Notes: generated by a model not told the origin, from the sequence alone. A DNA stretch of 64,000 bases from Nocardia sp. MH4 (GCF_019266065.1 NZ_LPNR01000106.1:1-64000); one strand, 5' to 3'. Shown: positions 11,416 through 21,689, counted from the stretch's first letter. Numbers and translations are program-made.

Positions 11416-13158
11416 GTGACTGCGGTAGAGCCCAGGCCAGTCCCTCAGTTGGAAGCGACTCGACCGTATCCTGCTCGGACCGGGCCCAAGGGCTCGTTCC
11501 TGTACAAGGCGGTCACCACCACCGACCCCAAGGTGCTCGGCACCATGTACCTGGTGACGGCGATCAGCTTCTTCCTGGTCGGCGGTCTCATGGCGCTGCT
11601 CATGCGCGCCGAGCTGGCGCGCCCGGGTCTGCAGTTCCTGTCGCCCGAGCAGTTCAACCAGCTGTTCACCATGCACGGCACAATCATGCTGCTGTTCTAC
11701 GCGACGGCGATCGTGTTCGGCTTCGCCAACATCATCCTGCCGCTGCAGATCGGCGCCCCCGACGTCGCCTTCCCGCGACTGAACGCGTTCAGCTACTGGC
11801 TGTACCTGTTCGGCGGCACCATGGCGACCGCGGGCTTCGTGACCCCCGGCGGCGCGGCGGACTTCGGCTGGACGGCGTACGTGCCGCTGACCGACATCCT
11901 GCACTCGCCCGGTGTCGGCACCGACCTGTGGATCCTGGGCCTGGCCGTCTCCGGTCTGGGCACCATCCTCGGTGGCGTCAACATGCTCACCACGGTGGTC
12001 TGCCTGCGCGCGCCCGGCATGACCATGTTCCGCATGCCGATCTTCACCTGGAACATCGCGGTGACCTCGGTCCTGGTGCTGCTGGCCTTCCCGCTGCTGA
12101 CCGCGGCGCTGTTCGGTCTGGCCTACGACCGCCACCTGGGCGGCCACATCTACGACCCGGCCACCGGCGGCATCCTGCTCTACCAGCACCTGTTCTGGTT
12201 CTTCGGCCACCCCGAGGTCTACATCATCGCGCTGCCGTTCTTCGGCATCGTCTCCGAGATCTTCCCGGTCTTCAGCCGTAAGCCGATCTTCGGTTACACC
12301 ACGCTGGTCTACGCGACGCTGGGTATCGCGGCGCTGTCGATCGCGGTGTGGGCGCACCACATGTACGCCACCGGCGCCGTGCTGCTGCCGTACTTCTCCT
12401 TCATGACCTTCCTCATCGCGGTCCCGACCGGTGTGAAGTTCTTCAACTGGATCGGCACCATGTGGCGCGGTCAGCTGACGTTCGAATCACCGATGCTGTG
12501 GTCGATCGGCTTCCTGGTGACCTTCCTCTTCGGTGGTCTGTCGGGCGTCATCCTGGCCTCGCCGCCGCTGGACTTCCACGTCACCGACTCGTACTTCGTC
12601 GTCGCGCACTTCCACTACGTGCTCTTCGGCACCATCGTGTTCGCCACCTTCGCCGGTATCTACTTCTGGTTCCCGAAGATCACCGGCCGCATGATGGACG
12701 AGCGCCTGGCGAAGTGGCACTTCTGGACCACCTTCGTCGGCTTCCACACCACCTTCCTGGTGCAGCACTGGCTGGGCGCCGAGGGCATGCCGCGTCGCTA
12801 CGCCGACTACCTGCCCAGCGACGGCTTCACCACGCTGAACACGATCTCCACCATCGGTGCCTTCATCCTGGGCTCGTCGATGCTGCCGTTCGTGTGGAAC
12901 ACCTTCAAGAGCTACCGCTACGGCGAGGTCGTCACGGTGGACGACCCGTGGGGCTACGGCAACTCGCTCGAGTGGGCCACCACCTGCCCGCCGCCGCGGC
13001 ACAACTTCTACGAGCTGCCGCGCATCCGCTCGGAGCGTCCGGCGTTCGAGCTGCACTACCCGCACATGGTCGAGCGCATGAAGGCCGAAGCGCATGTCGG
13101 CTGGGGCTCGGGTAAGCACGCGACGCACGTCAGCGAAGGCGCGCTCGCCAAGAAGTAG
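11416..13158 (+). CDS. ctaD: Cytochrome c oxidase subunit I (aa3-type)
   Basis: Catalytic subunit of the terminal oxidase in the plasma membrane: it passes electrons from cytochrome c to O2 and pumps protons. The 580-residue protein has the full set of heme-copper ligands: low-spin heme His87 in FTMHGTIM, the CuB ligand and cross-linked His-Tyr in HPEVY (265-269), the CuB pair His314-His315, and HFHYV (His398 and His400) for the high-spin and low-spin hemes. About twelve membrane segments are visible. It is very similar to M. tuberculosis CtaD along its whole length, including the C-terminal [19 protein letters not shown] block. The GTG at 11416 has AGGAGG four bases upstream. As in M. tuberculosis, serB2 follows directly, separated by a strong terminator, so the two can be transcribed independently. 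Confidence 0.98.
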   Translation: MTAVEPRPVPQLEATRPYPARTGPKGSFLYKAVTTTDPKVLGTMYLVTAISFFLVGGLMALLMRAELARPGLQFLSPEQFNQLFTMHGTIMLLFYATAIVFGFANIILPLQIGAPDVAFPRLNAFSYWLYLFGGTMATAGFVTPGGAADFGWTAYVPLTDILHSPGVGTDLWILGLAVSGLGTILGGVNMLTTVVCLRAPGMTMFRMPIFTWNIAVTSVLVLLAFPLLTAALFGLAYDRHLGGHIYDPATGGILLYQHLFWFFGHPEVYIIALPFFGIVSEIFPVFSRKPIFGYTTLVYATLGIAALSIAVWAHHMYATGAVLLPYFSFMTFLIAVPTGVKFFNWIGTMWRGQLTFESPMLWSIGFLVTFLFGGLSGVILASPPLDFHVTDSYFVVAHFHYVLFGTIVFATFAGIYFWFPKITGRMMDERLAKWHFWTTFVGFHTTFLVQHWLGAEGMPRRYADYLPSDGFTTLNTISTIGAFILGSSMLPFVWNTFKSYRYGEVVTVDDPWGYGNSLEWATTCPPPRHNFYELPRIRSERPAFELHYPHMVERMKAEAHVGWGSGKHATHVSEGALAKK

Positions 13159-14469
<1,311 letters not shown>

Positions 14470-14480
14470 CCCTGGCGCGT

Positions 14481-14504
14481 CGCGACCGGTGCGACCCGGT
14501 CGCG
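14481..14504 (+). terminator. Putative terminator after serB
   Basis: A perfect 9-bp stem CGCGACCGG (14481-14489) with CCGGTCGCG (14496-14504) and a 6-base loop begins 12 bases after the serB stop. No T tract. Confidence 0.5.
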
Positions 14505-14551
14505 GCGTTAGCCTCCAGCGCAGGGTGTCCTTTCGGCGTTGGGAGAGTTCC

Positions 14552-14977
14552 ATGCGGAAAATCCTGTTCGCGGCCTGCGCGGTGGCGATGCTGGTCACCG
14601 GGTGCGGTGACGACGGCGACGACACCGGGGATCTGTCCTCGACGACGATCGACCTGCCGACCACGGCCGCGCAGTCCGCGGCCGGACCGGTGGAGGTCGA
14701 CCAGATGTTCAGCGGGAGCACGGTCGCGCTCGGGCTGGGTCAGCAGCTGCTGGTCCGGCTGCCGCAGAACCCGAACGACACCGAGTCCTGGACGCCGGTG
14801 AACATCGAGCGCGGGGTGCTGGCGCCGGAGCCGCCGCTGTCGGAGGGCACCAGCACGGTGTGGCCGTTCCGCGGGGTCGGCCCGGGGACCTCGACCATTC
14901 AGTTCGTCTACGGTCCGGCCAGTCAGCCGCCGATCGGGCCGGGGCCGGAGTTCATCCTGACCGTGCGGGTCGCCTAG
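14552..14977 (+). CDS. Lipoprotein with chagasin-like (inhibitor I42) domain
   Basis: A 141-residue exported lipoprotein. The signal peptide MRKILFAACAVAMLVTGC ends in a lipobox (VTGC), followed by an acidic/Thr-rich linker. The mature part (about 50-141) shows the order seen in chagasin-type cysteine-protease inhibitors: GQQLLVRLPQNPND.ESW, then a W-F-R-GVGPG turn and a FVYGP strand. Loop residues are not fully canonical, so an inhibitor role is inferred from fold-level resemblance only. GGGAGAG stands a few bases before the ATG. It lies between serB and the PTH2-like gene, where I recall no counterpart in M. tuberculosis. Confidence 0.75.
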   Translation: MRKILFAACAVAMLVTGCGDDGDDTGDLSSTTIDLPTTAAQSAAGPVEVDQMFSGSTVALGLGQQLLVRLPQNPNDTESWTPVNIERGVLAPEPPLSEGTSTVWPFRGVGPGTSTIQFVYGPASQPPIGPGPEFILTVRVA

Positions 14978-15051
14978 CGTCCACGGACGGCGTGGTGGCC
15001 GCCTCGTTAGGCTTGACCCGCAGTGGCGTCGATCGGATCGGGTGTTGTGGC

Positions 15052-15834
15052 ATGGGCAGCGGGGAACTGAGCAGCGTGGAGATCGAGGCGGAGGCCCGCG
15101 ACGACGCGGCCGCATTCGCCCTCCGGCACGCCGAATTGGCGCGGGGATACGGCGGCAACGGCGATCCCGACGACCCGGCCATGGTCCAGGCCATGCAAAT
15201 GGTCCTGCACATCCCCAAGGCCGACCCACCCGCGCGCAGCGCGCTGCTGGAAGCCGCGGCGGCCGCGGCGGTGGCCGTGTGCCTGGACCCGCGCTCCGGG
15301 CCGGGTGGGGAGTGGGAGCCGCGCTATCTGGCGTGGAAGCGCTCCAGGATCAGGAAGGTGGCGCGGCGGGCGCGCGGCGCGCAGTGGGTCGCGGCGGGCG
15401 AGGTCGACGGGGTGACCGTGGAGGTCGACGGCGCGCAGGCGCGCGCGTTCGTCCCCGGCCCGGTGGGCGCGATCGACCAGCGGATCCGCAAGCTCCAGAT
15501 CGGCGGGACCGACCTCGACCACGACGAGCCCGGCCCACCGGACCCCGACCTGCCCGTGCTGTGGGTCGACGCGGCGCTGGAGATGTCGGTCGGCAAGGCC
15601 GCCGCCCAGGTCGGCCACGCGAGCATGCTGCTGGCCGGCGCACTCCCGGTGGGCGCCGCGGCGGCCTGGGCGCAGCGCGACTTCCGGTGCGCGGTCCGCG
15701 ACGCCGACGAGCGACTGTGGGCGACGCTGGTGGCCGAGGTCGCCGCCGGCCGCGCCGTGGCGGTCCGCGACGCCGGTTTCACCGAGGTGGCTCCCGGCTC
15801 GATGACCGTGATCGCGGTGCCCGCCCGCTCCTGA
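15052..15834 (+). CDS. PTH2-type peptidyl-tRNA hydrolase-like protein with long N-terminal extension
   Basis: A 260-residue protein. The C-terminal 90 residues resemble peptidyl-tRNA hydrolase 2: ALEMSVGKAAAQVGHASMLL (near 178-198) and a terminal VRDAGFTEVAPGSMTVIAV, the D-A-G-x-T-x-x-xPGS/T motif of that family. Archaeal/eukaryotic PTH2 releases tRNA from stalled peptidyl-tRNA. The first 170 residues have no recognised domain and include an Ala-rich helix and a basic stretch RIRKVARRARG that might contact RNA. A direct tRNA hydrolase role is not shown; bacteria already carry the unrelated Pth. The ATG at 15052 is used because the upstream frame is shadowed by the lipoprotein gene. Confidence 0.72.
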   Translation: MGSGELSSVEIEAEARDDAAAFALRHAELARGYGGNGDPDDPAMVQAMQMVLHIPKADPPARSALLEAAAAAAVAVCLDPRSGPGGEWEPRYLAWKRSRIRKVARRARGAQWVAAGEVDGVTVEVDGAQARAFVPGPVGAIDQRIRKLQIGGTDLDHDEPGPPDPDLPVLWVDAALEMSVGKAAAQVGHASMLLAGALPVGAAAAWAQRDFRCAVRDADERLWATLVAEVAAGRAVAVRDAGFTEVAPGSMTVIAVPARS

Positions 15835-15974
15835 TCGGCGCGACACGCGCGAACCGAATTCGTCGATCGGATGACGGATTTCGCGACCCGCCGCCCGGGC
15901 TCGGTGTATCCGGCGGACCCCGGGGGTATACGTAACCGACGGCTGGGGGATCGAGGGCGTAGGGAGGTTCCGCG

Positions 15975-16133
15975 ATGGTGACGACGATTGTGGTGATCCT
16001 GATCGTGTGGGTGGTGCTGTCGGTGCCGGTGTCCTTCCTCGCCGCCCGGATGCTGCGTGACGAGCCGGACGGGCGCCGCGGTTCCGCGTCGACCAGGAAC
16101 AACGAATCCCACACGGGCCGGTCGTTCCGCTGA
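15975..16133 (+). CDS. Small single-pass membrane protein, 52 residues
   Basis: A short gene with a good ribosome site (GGGAGG about eight bases before the ATG). The product starts with a hydrophobic segment, TTIVVILIVWVVLSVPVSFL, followed by a hydrophilic tail rich in Arg, Ser and Asn. It probably sits in the membrane with the basic tail in the cytoplasm. Function unknown. It ends 18 bp before the ABC ATPase gene and is co-directional, so the two could be co-transcribed. Confidence 0.65.
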   Translation: MVTTIVVILIVWVVLSVPVSFLAARMLRDEPDGRRGSASTRNNESHTGRSFR

Positions 16134-16151
16134 GGGGCCGCGTGGGCCAAG

Positions 16152-16985
16152 ATGGAGCGCGTGTCGCAACCCGATCCCGATCTGCTCATCGACTTCTCCG
16201 ACGTGACCATCCGCCGCTCGGGCCGAACGCTCGTAGGTCCGGTCACCTGGCAGGTCGAGCTCGACGAACGCTGGGTGGTGCTCGGCCCGAACGGGGCCGG
16301 CAAGACCTCGCTATTGAGAATGGCCGCCGCCGAGGTCCATCCGACCTCCGGTGACGCGAACCTGTTGGGGGAGACCCTCGGTCGCGTCGACGTCACCGAG
16401 TTGCGGCCGCGCATCGGGTTGTCCTCGGCGGCGGTGGCCAGCCGCATCCCCGTCGACGAGAAGGTCAGCGACCTGGTGGTGTCGGCCGGGTACGCGGTAC
16501 TGGGCCGGTGGCGCGAACGCTACGACGACATCGATACCGAACGTGCCGTCGACATGCTGGAAACCCTGGGCGCCGAACATCTTTCCGACCGCACCTACGG
16601 CACCCTGTCCGAGGGCGAGCGCAAGCGGGTGCTGATCGCGCGTGCCCTGATGACCGACCCGGAACTGCTGCTGCTCGACGAACCGGCCGCGGGCCTGGAC
16701 CTGGGTGGGCGCGAGGAACTCGTGGAGCGGCTGGGCAATCTGGCCGCCGATCCCGACGCGCCCGCGATGGTCCTGGTGACCCACCACGTGGAGGAGATCC
16801 CGCCGGGCTTCACCCACGCCCTGCTGCTCAAGGAGGGCGAGGTGGTCGGGCAGGGACTGCTCGAGGACGTGCTCACCGCCGCCAACCTCAGCGCCGCGTT
16901 CAGCCAGTCCATCGCGCTGGACCGGGTCGACGGGCGCTGGTTCGCCCGCCGGGCCCGGCGCGCGGGTCAGCACCGCCGCGCCTGA
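16152..16985 (+). CDS. ABC transporter ATP-binding protein (Rv3041c-like)
   Basis: A 277-residue ATPase subunit with Walker A GPNGAGKTS, signature LSEGERKR, Walker B LLLLDEPAAGLD and switch His in VTHH. No permease gene lies beside it, as for its M. tuberculosis counterpart Rv3041c, so its membrane partner (if any) is encoded elsewhere or it acts as a soluble ABC protein. The sequence is nearest to the ModF/YbbA-like soluble or metal/iron-type ATPases, but the substrate is unknown. The ATG at 16152 is used; a GTG three codons further in (16161) is an equally possible start. Confidence 0.88.
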   Translation: MERVSQPDPDLLIDFSDVTIRRSGRTLVGPVTWQVELDERWVVLGPNGAGKTSLLRMAAAEVHPTSGDANLLGETLGRVDVTELRPRIGLSSAAVASRIPVDEKVSDLVVSAGYAVLGRWRERYDDIDTERAVDMLETLGAEHLSDRTYGTLSEGERKRVLIARALMTDPELLLLDEPAAGLDLGGREELVERLGNLAADPDAPAMVLVTHHVEEIPPGFTHALLLKEGEVVGQGLLEDVLTAANLSAAFSQSIALDRVDGRWFARRARRAGQHRRA

Positions 16986-17084
16986 GGCCCACTCAGTGGG
17001 AACCGTCGCGTCGCACCGCGGCCCTCCGGGCTGAACTGTTTCCCCAGCGAACCAAGCGGGCGTTAGGGTGCAGACAGGCCGATG

Positions 17085-17144
17085 CGACGGCCGCGGTGGA
17101 ACGGCGTCGGCTCCGGTGAGCCGTCCGATCCACCGCGGCCGTCG
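17085..17144 (+). other. Long perfect stem-loop upstream of the Nudix gene
   Basis: Bases 17085-17100 pair with 17129-17144 without mismatch (16 bp, core ACGGCCGCGGTGGA with TCCACCGCGGCCGT). The loop carries its own hairpin, CGGCTC-CGGT-GAGCCG, at 17108-17123. It lies 100 bp after the ABC gene and 31 bp before the Nudix start. It could be a terminator, or a structured 5' leader. No T tract follows. Confidence 0.7.
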
Positions 17145-17175
17145 GACCGTCGGCCACGTGGTGGAGAGGAACGGT

Positions 17176-17982
17176 ATGAGTGAGTCCGGGGTAGCCGCAC
17201 GCGACGCGTCGACGGTGATGCTGGTGCGCGACGGCGCGGCGGGCATCGAGGTGTTCCTGCAGCGCCGCGTCAGCGGGATGGCCTTCGCGGGCGGCATGAC
17301 GGTGTTCCCCGGCGGTGGCGTCGACGCCGCCGACGGCACCGCCGACATCGCCTGGGCCGGACCCGCGCCCGCGTGGTGGGCCGAGCGGTTCGCGACGACC
17401 GAGCAGGCCGCGCAGGCGCTGGTCGCGGCAGCGGTCCGGGAGACCTTCGAGGAATGCGGTGTGCTGCTGGCCGGGCCGACCGCCGACACCGTCGTCGACG
17501 ACTCCGCGGTCTATCGCGAGGCGCGCGGCAAGCTCGAGCGCCGGGAGCTCTCGCTCGCGGACTTCCTCGCCGCCGAAGGCTTGGTGCTGCGCGCGGATCT
17601 GCTGCGCCCGTGGTCGAACTGGATCACCCCCGAAGCCGAACCCCGCCGCTACGACACCCGGTTCTTCGTCGCCGTGCTGCCGCAGGGCCAGATCGCCGAC
17701 GGCGCCACCTCCGAGGCTGCCCAGGTCGTCTGGGCGACCCCGCAGGATGCGCTGGCGAGCTGGCGGGCGGGCGAACACGTCCTGCTGCCGCCCACGTGGT
17801 CACAGCTCGACGGTCTGCGCGAATTCGCCGATACCGCGGCCGTGCTGGCCGCCGAACGGGCGATCACGCCGATCATGCCGCACTACACGCCCACCGCCGA
17901 CGGGCCGCCGTTGACCGACTTCCCCGACAACGGCCGGTATTTCGCGGAGCTGCCGCAGTTGGGCGCACTGGGCGGCCGGTAG
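17176..17982 (+). CDS. NUDT19-like Nudix hydrolase (Rv3040c-like)
   Basis: A 268-residue Nudix protein with an interrupted Nudix box: the glycine-rich half (VFPGGGVDAADG, near 44-55) is separated by about 40 residues from the catalytic half RETFEECGVLLAG (near 90-102). That insertion is the mark of the NUDT19 group, whose characterised animal members cleave CoA and acyl-CoA diesters; a CoA pyrophosphatase role is inferred from this. AGAGGA stands six bases before the ATG. The next gene encodes a crotonase family member, 9 bp downstream, which fits shared acyl-CoA handling. A remarkable stem-loop precedes it. Confidence 0.87.
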   Translation: MSESGVAARDASTVMLVRDGAAGIEVFLQRRVSGMAFAGGMTVFPGGGVDAADGTADIAWAGPAPAWWAERFATTEQAAQALVAAAVRETFEECGVLLAGPTADTVVDDSAVYREARGKLERRELSLADFLAAEGLVLRADLLRPWSNWITPEAEPRRYDTRFFVAVLPQGQIADGATSEAAQVVWATPQDALASWRAGEHVLLPPTWSQLDGLREFADTAAVLAAERAITPIMPHYTPTADGPPLTDFPDNGRYFAELPQLGALGGR

Positions 17983-17991
17983 GTTGGCCGC

Positions 17992-18768
17992 ATGGCCGAA
18001 TTCGTCACCCTCGAGCTGCCCGCCGACCCGTCCGCGCGCGGCGTCGCGCTGCTGCGCATCGATCGTCCGCCGCTGAACCTGGTCGACGCCCAGCTGGCCC
18101 GTGAGGTCGCCGCGGCGGCCGAAACGGTGGCCCGGCACCCCGGCGTGGCCGCGCTCATCGTCTACGGCGACGAGCGGGTCTTCAGCGCGGGCGACGAGAT
18201 GACCGAGCTCGCCGAGCTCGACGCCGGGCAGGCCGCCGCGATGGCGGCCGATCTGCAGGCGGCGCTGGGCTGTCTCACCCGGGTGCCGCAGCCGACCGTC
18301 GCCGCGATCACCGGCTACTGCCTCGGCGCGGGCCTCGAGCTCGCGCTGGGCGCCGACCACCGGATCATCGGCGACAACGTCAAGCTCGGCCTCCCGCAGA
18401 TCAAGGCCGGGTTGATCCCGCTCGCCGGCATCCGCAAGCTGTCGCTGCTGATCGGCGCGAGCCGCGCCAAGGACCTCGTCTACACCGGCCGTTTCGTCGA
18501 CGCCGAGGAGGCCGCGACGCTCGGTCTGGTCGACGAGGTCGTCGCGCCCGACCATGTCCTCGCGGCCGCGCGCCGCTGGGCCGAGCAGTTCGTCACGGCC
18601 GCGCCGCGGGCCCTGGCCGCCGCCAAGGCGGTCTTCGAAGCGGGCCCGCACGGGCACTCCACCGCCGTCACCGAGTGGTCGGCGTTGTTCGACACCGACG
18701 ACGCGCGCACGGGCACCCGGACCTTCGCCGCGGACGGTCCGAACAGCGCCGTTTTCACCGGACGGTGA
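17992..18768 (+). CDS. Enoyl-CoA hydratase/isomerase family protein (EchA17-like)
   Basis: A 258-residue crotonase-fold protein, corresponding by position to M. tuberculosis echA17. The oxyanion-hole motifs are present (FSAGDEM and GYCLGAGLELAL, which keeps the first catalytic Glu). In the second active-site motif, where true hydratases have PExxLGxxPGAGGTQRL, this protein has PQIKAGLIPLAGIRKL, so the second catalytic Glu is Gln and the glycine-rich turn is changed. It may be a non-hydratase crotonase (isomerase, thioesterase or hydrolase-like) rather than a beta-oxidation hydratase. The start lies nine bases after the Nudix stop, suggesting one transcript. Confidence 0.88.
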   Translation: MAEFVTLELPADPSARGVALLRIDRPPLNLVDAQLAREVAAAAETVARHPGVAALIVYGDERVFSAGDEMTELAELDAGQAAAMAADLQAALGCLTRVPQPTVAAITGYCLGAGLELALGADHRIIGDNVKLGLPQIKAGLIPLAGIRKLSLLIGASRAKDLVYTGRFVDAEEAATLGLVDEVVAPDHVLAAARRWAEQFVTAAPRALAAAKAVFEAGPHGHSTAVTEWSALFDTDDARTGTRTFAADGPNSAVFTGR

Positions 18769-18855
18769 GCTGAGACCGGTCATGCGACCAGTTGGAACCG
18801 CCGGAAACAAGACCGCCCATTGCGTGCTGAGGGTCTCCTATTACTCTTGGCGGTT

Positions 18856-19833
18856 ATGACGGTCCACCCCGATGACCCGGCGCCGAACCCGCACGCCACC
18901 GAGGCCGAGGTCGAAGCAGCGCTGAAGGACACCAAGCTCGCCCAGGTCCTGTATCACGACTGGGAAGCGGAGACGTACGACGACAAGTGGTCGATCTCCT
19001 ATGACGAACGCTGTATCGCGTATGCCCGCGGCCGGTTCGACCTCGCGGTCGGCCCCGCCCCGCTGCCCTACGAACGGGCGCTCGAGCTCGGCTGCGGCAC
19101 GGGGTTCTTCCTGCTGAACCTGATGCAGGGCGGGATCGCGAAGAAGGGTTCGGTCACCGACCTCTCGCCCGGCATGGTGAAGGTCGCGCTGCGCAACGCC
19201 GAGCACCTGGGCCTGGACGTCGACGGCCGCGTCGCCGACGCCGAGACCATCCCGTACGACGACGACACCTTCGACCTGGTATGCGGCCATGCCGTGCTGC
19301 ACCACATCCCGGACGTGGAGCTGGCGCTCAAGGAGTGCCTGCGCGTGCTCAAGCCGGGCGGCCGTTTCGTCTTCGCGGGTGAGCCGACCACCATCGGCAA
19401 CCTCTACGCCCGCAAGCTCGGCCAGGCCACCTGGAAGGTGACCACCGAGGTCACCAAGCTGCCGTTCCTGTCCGGCTGGCGCCGTCCGCAGACCGAGCTG
19501 GACGAGTCCTCGCGCGCCGCCGCGCTCGAGGCCGTCGTCGACCTGCACACCTTCGACCCGAGCGATCTCGAGAAGATGGCGAAATCGGCCGGTGCCGTCG
19601 ACGTGAAGGCCACCACCGAGGAGTTCGCCGCCGCCCTCTGGGGCTGGCCGGTGCGCACCTTCGAGGCCGCCGTGCCCGACGAGAAGCTGACGGTCGGCTA
19701 CCGCATGGCGCAGTACCGCGCCTGGCTGGGCCTGAGCTGGCTCGACGAGAACGTGCTGCGCAAGGTCGTCCCGCGCGAGTTCTTCTACAACGCGATGATC
19801 ACCGGCGTGAAGCCGGGCGCGGCCAAGAAGTAA
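18856..19833 (+). CDS. SAM-dependent methyltransferase (Rv3038c-like)
   Basis: A 325-residue class I methyltransferase. The SAM site is ALELGCGTGFFLLNL (near 75-90), followed by VADAETIPYDDDTFDLV and a typical LKECLRVLKPGGRFVFAGEP block. The C-terminal 120 residues are specific to this family. Its substrate is not known; its presence in the locus that makes methylglucose lipopolysaccharide in mycobacteria makes a sugar or lipid substrate possible. The upstream sequence CTCCTATTACTCTTGGCGGTT before the ATG holds a TATTACT that could act as a -10 box, so the message may be nearly leaderless. The next gene starts on the base after its stop. Confidence 0.88.
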   Translation: MTVHPDDPAPNPHATEAEVEAALKDTKLAQVLYHDWEAETYDDKWSISYDERCIAYARGRFDLAVGPAPLPYERALELGCGTGFFLLNLMQGGIAKKGSVTDLSPGMVKVALRNAEHLGLDVDGRVADAETIPYDDDTFDLVCGHAVLHHIPDVELALKECLRVLKPGGRFVFAGEPTTIGNLYARKLGQATWKVTTEVTKLPFLSGWRRPQTELDESSRAAALEAVVDLHTFDPSDLEKMAKSAGAVDVKATTEEFAAALWGWPVRTFEAAVPDEKLTVGYRMAQYRAWLGLSWLDENVLRKVVPREFFYNAMITGVKPGAAKK

Positions 19834-21096
19834 GTGGGGTACCGCTTCGGCCGCGACGATGTCGCCTTTCTGGGCAGCGCGGCGGGATCCGCCGCGCTCG
19901 CCGAGGTCGACCGGCTGGAGCTGACTCCGGCGACGCACCTGCGCGATATCGAGCAGGTGCGTCGCTCGTTTCCGGAGCAGGCCGCCGCGCTGATCGAGAC
20001 GGTGCGGTTGCGGCGCAAGGCCGCGGTGAAGCTGCCCGCGGCCGCCGACTGGCTGTTCACCGACGACGCGTTGCAGCAGGCGACACCCGCGCTGGTCGCT
20101 CGGCACCGGGCGGCCCGGCTGGCCGGTAGGGCCGTGCACGACGTCACCTGTTCGATCGGCGCCGAGCTGGCCGAGCTGTCGGCCGTGTGCCCGGCGGTGA
20201 TCGGCAGCGATCTCGACGACGTGCGGCTGGCGATGGCGGCCCACAATCTCGGCGCCGTGTCGCTCCGCGCGACCGCGGTCGACGCCGAACCACCCGCCGC
20301 CCCCGACGCCGCGCCGGGCGCCCCCGAGACCTCGTCGACACGGCGGCGCAACATCGTGTTGGCGAAAGCCGACGCCCTCACCCCGACCACCCGCGATACC
20401 GTGATCATCGCCGACCCGGCGCGCCGAGCCGACGGCAGGCGCACCTACGACCCCGCGAAACTCCAGCCTCCGCTGCCCGACCTGCTGGCCGCGTACGCGG
20501 GTCGCGACATCGCGGTGAAGTCCGCGCCCGGTCTGGACTTCGACCGCCTCGGCTGGGACGGCGAGATCGAGATCGTCTCCCTCGACGGCGCGGTCCGCGA
20601 GGCCTGCCTGTGGTCGCCCGGGCTGACCGAACCCGGCATCACCCGGCGCGCCACCGTGCTCGATTCCCGGGGCGGCGCGACCACGCTCACCGACGCCGAC
20701 CCCGACGACATCCCCGAACGCGCCCCCGGTGAGTGGATCGTCGACCCCGACGGCGCGATCGTGCGCGCGGGCCTGGTCCGCCATTACGCCGCGAAACACG
20801 TTCTCTGGCAGCTCGATCCGCAGATCGCCTACCTCACCGGCGACACGGTCCCGGCGGGCCTGCGCGGCTTCCGCATCGAGGACCGGTTCGAACTGCGCGA
20901 GAAGACCCTGCGGCAGGAGCTGTCCCGGCGCGACTGCGGCTCGCTCGAGATCCTGGTCCGCGGTATCGATCTCGACCCCGACGCGCTGCGCAAGAAGCTC
21001 AAGCCGCGCGGCTCGGTTCCGTACACCCTGGTCGTCACCCGGATCGGCCGGGCGGGCGTCGTGTTCGTGTGCACCGCGGTCGCCGCGGCGGCCTAG
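19834..21096 (+). CDS. Class I methyltransferase with THUMP-like C-terminal domain (Rv3037c-like)
   Basis: A 420-residue protein. The middle has a SAM-type Rossmann region (VHDVTCSIGAELAEL near 105-120, GSDLDDVRLAMAAHNL) and an IIADPARRADGRRTY motif with the DPA/PR signature of RNA-type methyltransferases. The C-terminal part, from about residue 300, resembles the THUMP-like domain found in these actinobacterial proteins. An RNA base substrate is likely from family resemblance; methylglucose polysaccharide has also been suggested for genes in this locus. The GTG start follows the upstream stop directly. Its stop overlaps by three bases with the stop of the convergent DUF1697 gene. Confidence 0.82.
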   Translation: MGYRFGRDDVAFLGSAAGSAALAEVDRLELTPATHLRDIEQVRRSFPEQAAALIETVRLRRKAAVKLPAAADWLFTDDALQQATPALVARHRAARLAGRAVHDVTCSIGAELAELSAVCPAVIGSDLDDVRLAMAAHNLGAVSLRATAVDAEPPAAPDAAPGAPETSSTRRRNIVLAKADALTPTTRDTVIIADPARRADGRRTYDPAKLQPPLPDLLAAYAGRDIAVKSAPGLDFDRLGWDGEIEIVSLDGAVREACLWSPGLTEPGITRRATVLDSRGGATTLTDADPDDIPERAPGEWIVDPDGAIVRAGLVRHYAAKHVLWQLDPQIAYLTGDTVPAGLRGFRIEDRFELREKTLRQELSRRDCGSLEILVRGIDLDPDALRKKLKPRGSVPYTLVVTRIGRAGVVFVCTAVAAAA

Positions 21097-21662
21097 CCCT
21101 CGATCTTCTTCACCACTCGCTGCACCGTGAGCCAGGTGCGGGTGGTGATGTCCTTGCCGTAGGTCTTCTCCAGGCGGGCCATGAAGTCCGGCGTCGCGCC
21201 GGTGCTGTTGTCGATGACGGTCAGGAACGCGCGGGCGTCGCGGTCGTAGCCGATGACGCGGGTCAGCGGATCGTCGTCGAACGAGGACAGGTCCGCCTCG
21301 CGCATCTCGTGCTTGAAGAAGGTGACCGTCAGATACGAGCCGCGCTCGTGCGGGAGCCCCTCGAACGGGTCGCGATCGAGCAGCGCGCGCAGCACACGAT
21401 GGCTGCGGATGATGGTGCCGCCGGGAATGCCGAGCTCGGCCGCCAGCGCCTCCTGGATGCGGTCCTCGAGGTCGGCGGGATCGTCATCGGTGCGGAACAC
21501 CAGATTGCCGCTCGTGAGCACCGAGGCCACCTTGTCGAACCCGAGCCCTTCCAGCACCCCGCGCAACTTCTCGTTGCGCATGTTCGGGTTGGTCGGCATG
21601 ATCCCCCGCAGCAACGCCGCATAGCTCTCCACGGAGCCGACCGTACCGACCGCCACCGACAC
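21093..21662 (-). CDS. DUF1697 family protein
   Basis: A 189-residue protein of the DUF1697 family: YAALLRGIMPTNPNMRNEKL near the start, then VASVLTSGNLVF and a terminal TTRTWLTVQRVVKKI, the order conserved in this family. Crystal structures of the family show a ferredoxin-like fold; function is unknown. The usual start of the family lies close to YAALLRG, so an internal GTG at codon 11 (GTGGAGAGC, about 21632) is as likely as the GTG at 21662; neither has a clear ribosome site. Convergent with the THUMP-like methyltransferase gene. Confidence 0.82.
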   Translation of the reverse strand: MSVAVGTVGSVESYAALLRGIMPTNPNMRNEKLRGVLEGLGFDKVASVLTSGNLVFRTDDDPADLEDRIQEALAAELGIPGGTIIRSHRVLRALLDRDPFEGLPHERGSYLTVTFFKHEMREADLSSFDDDPLTRVIGYDRDARAFLTVIDNSTGATPDFMARLEKTYGKDITTRTWLTVQRVVKKIEG

Positions 21663-21689
21663 GCACCATCGCAGCGCGCCGCGACGACG

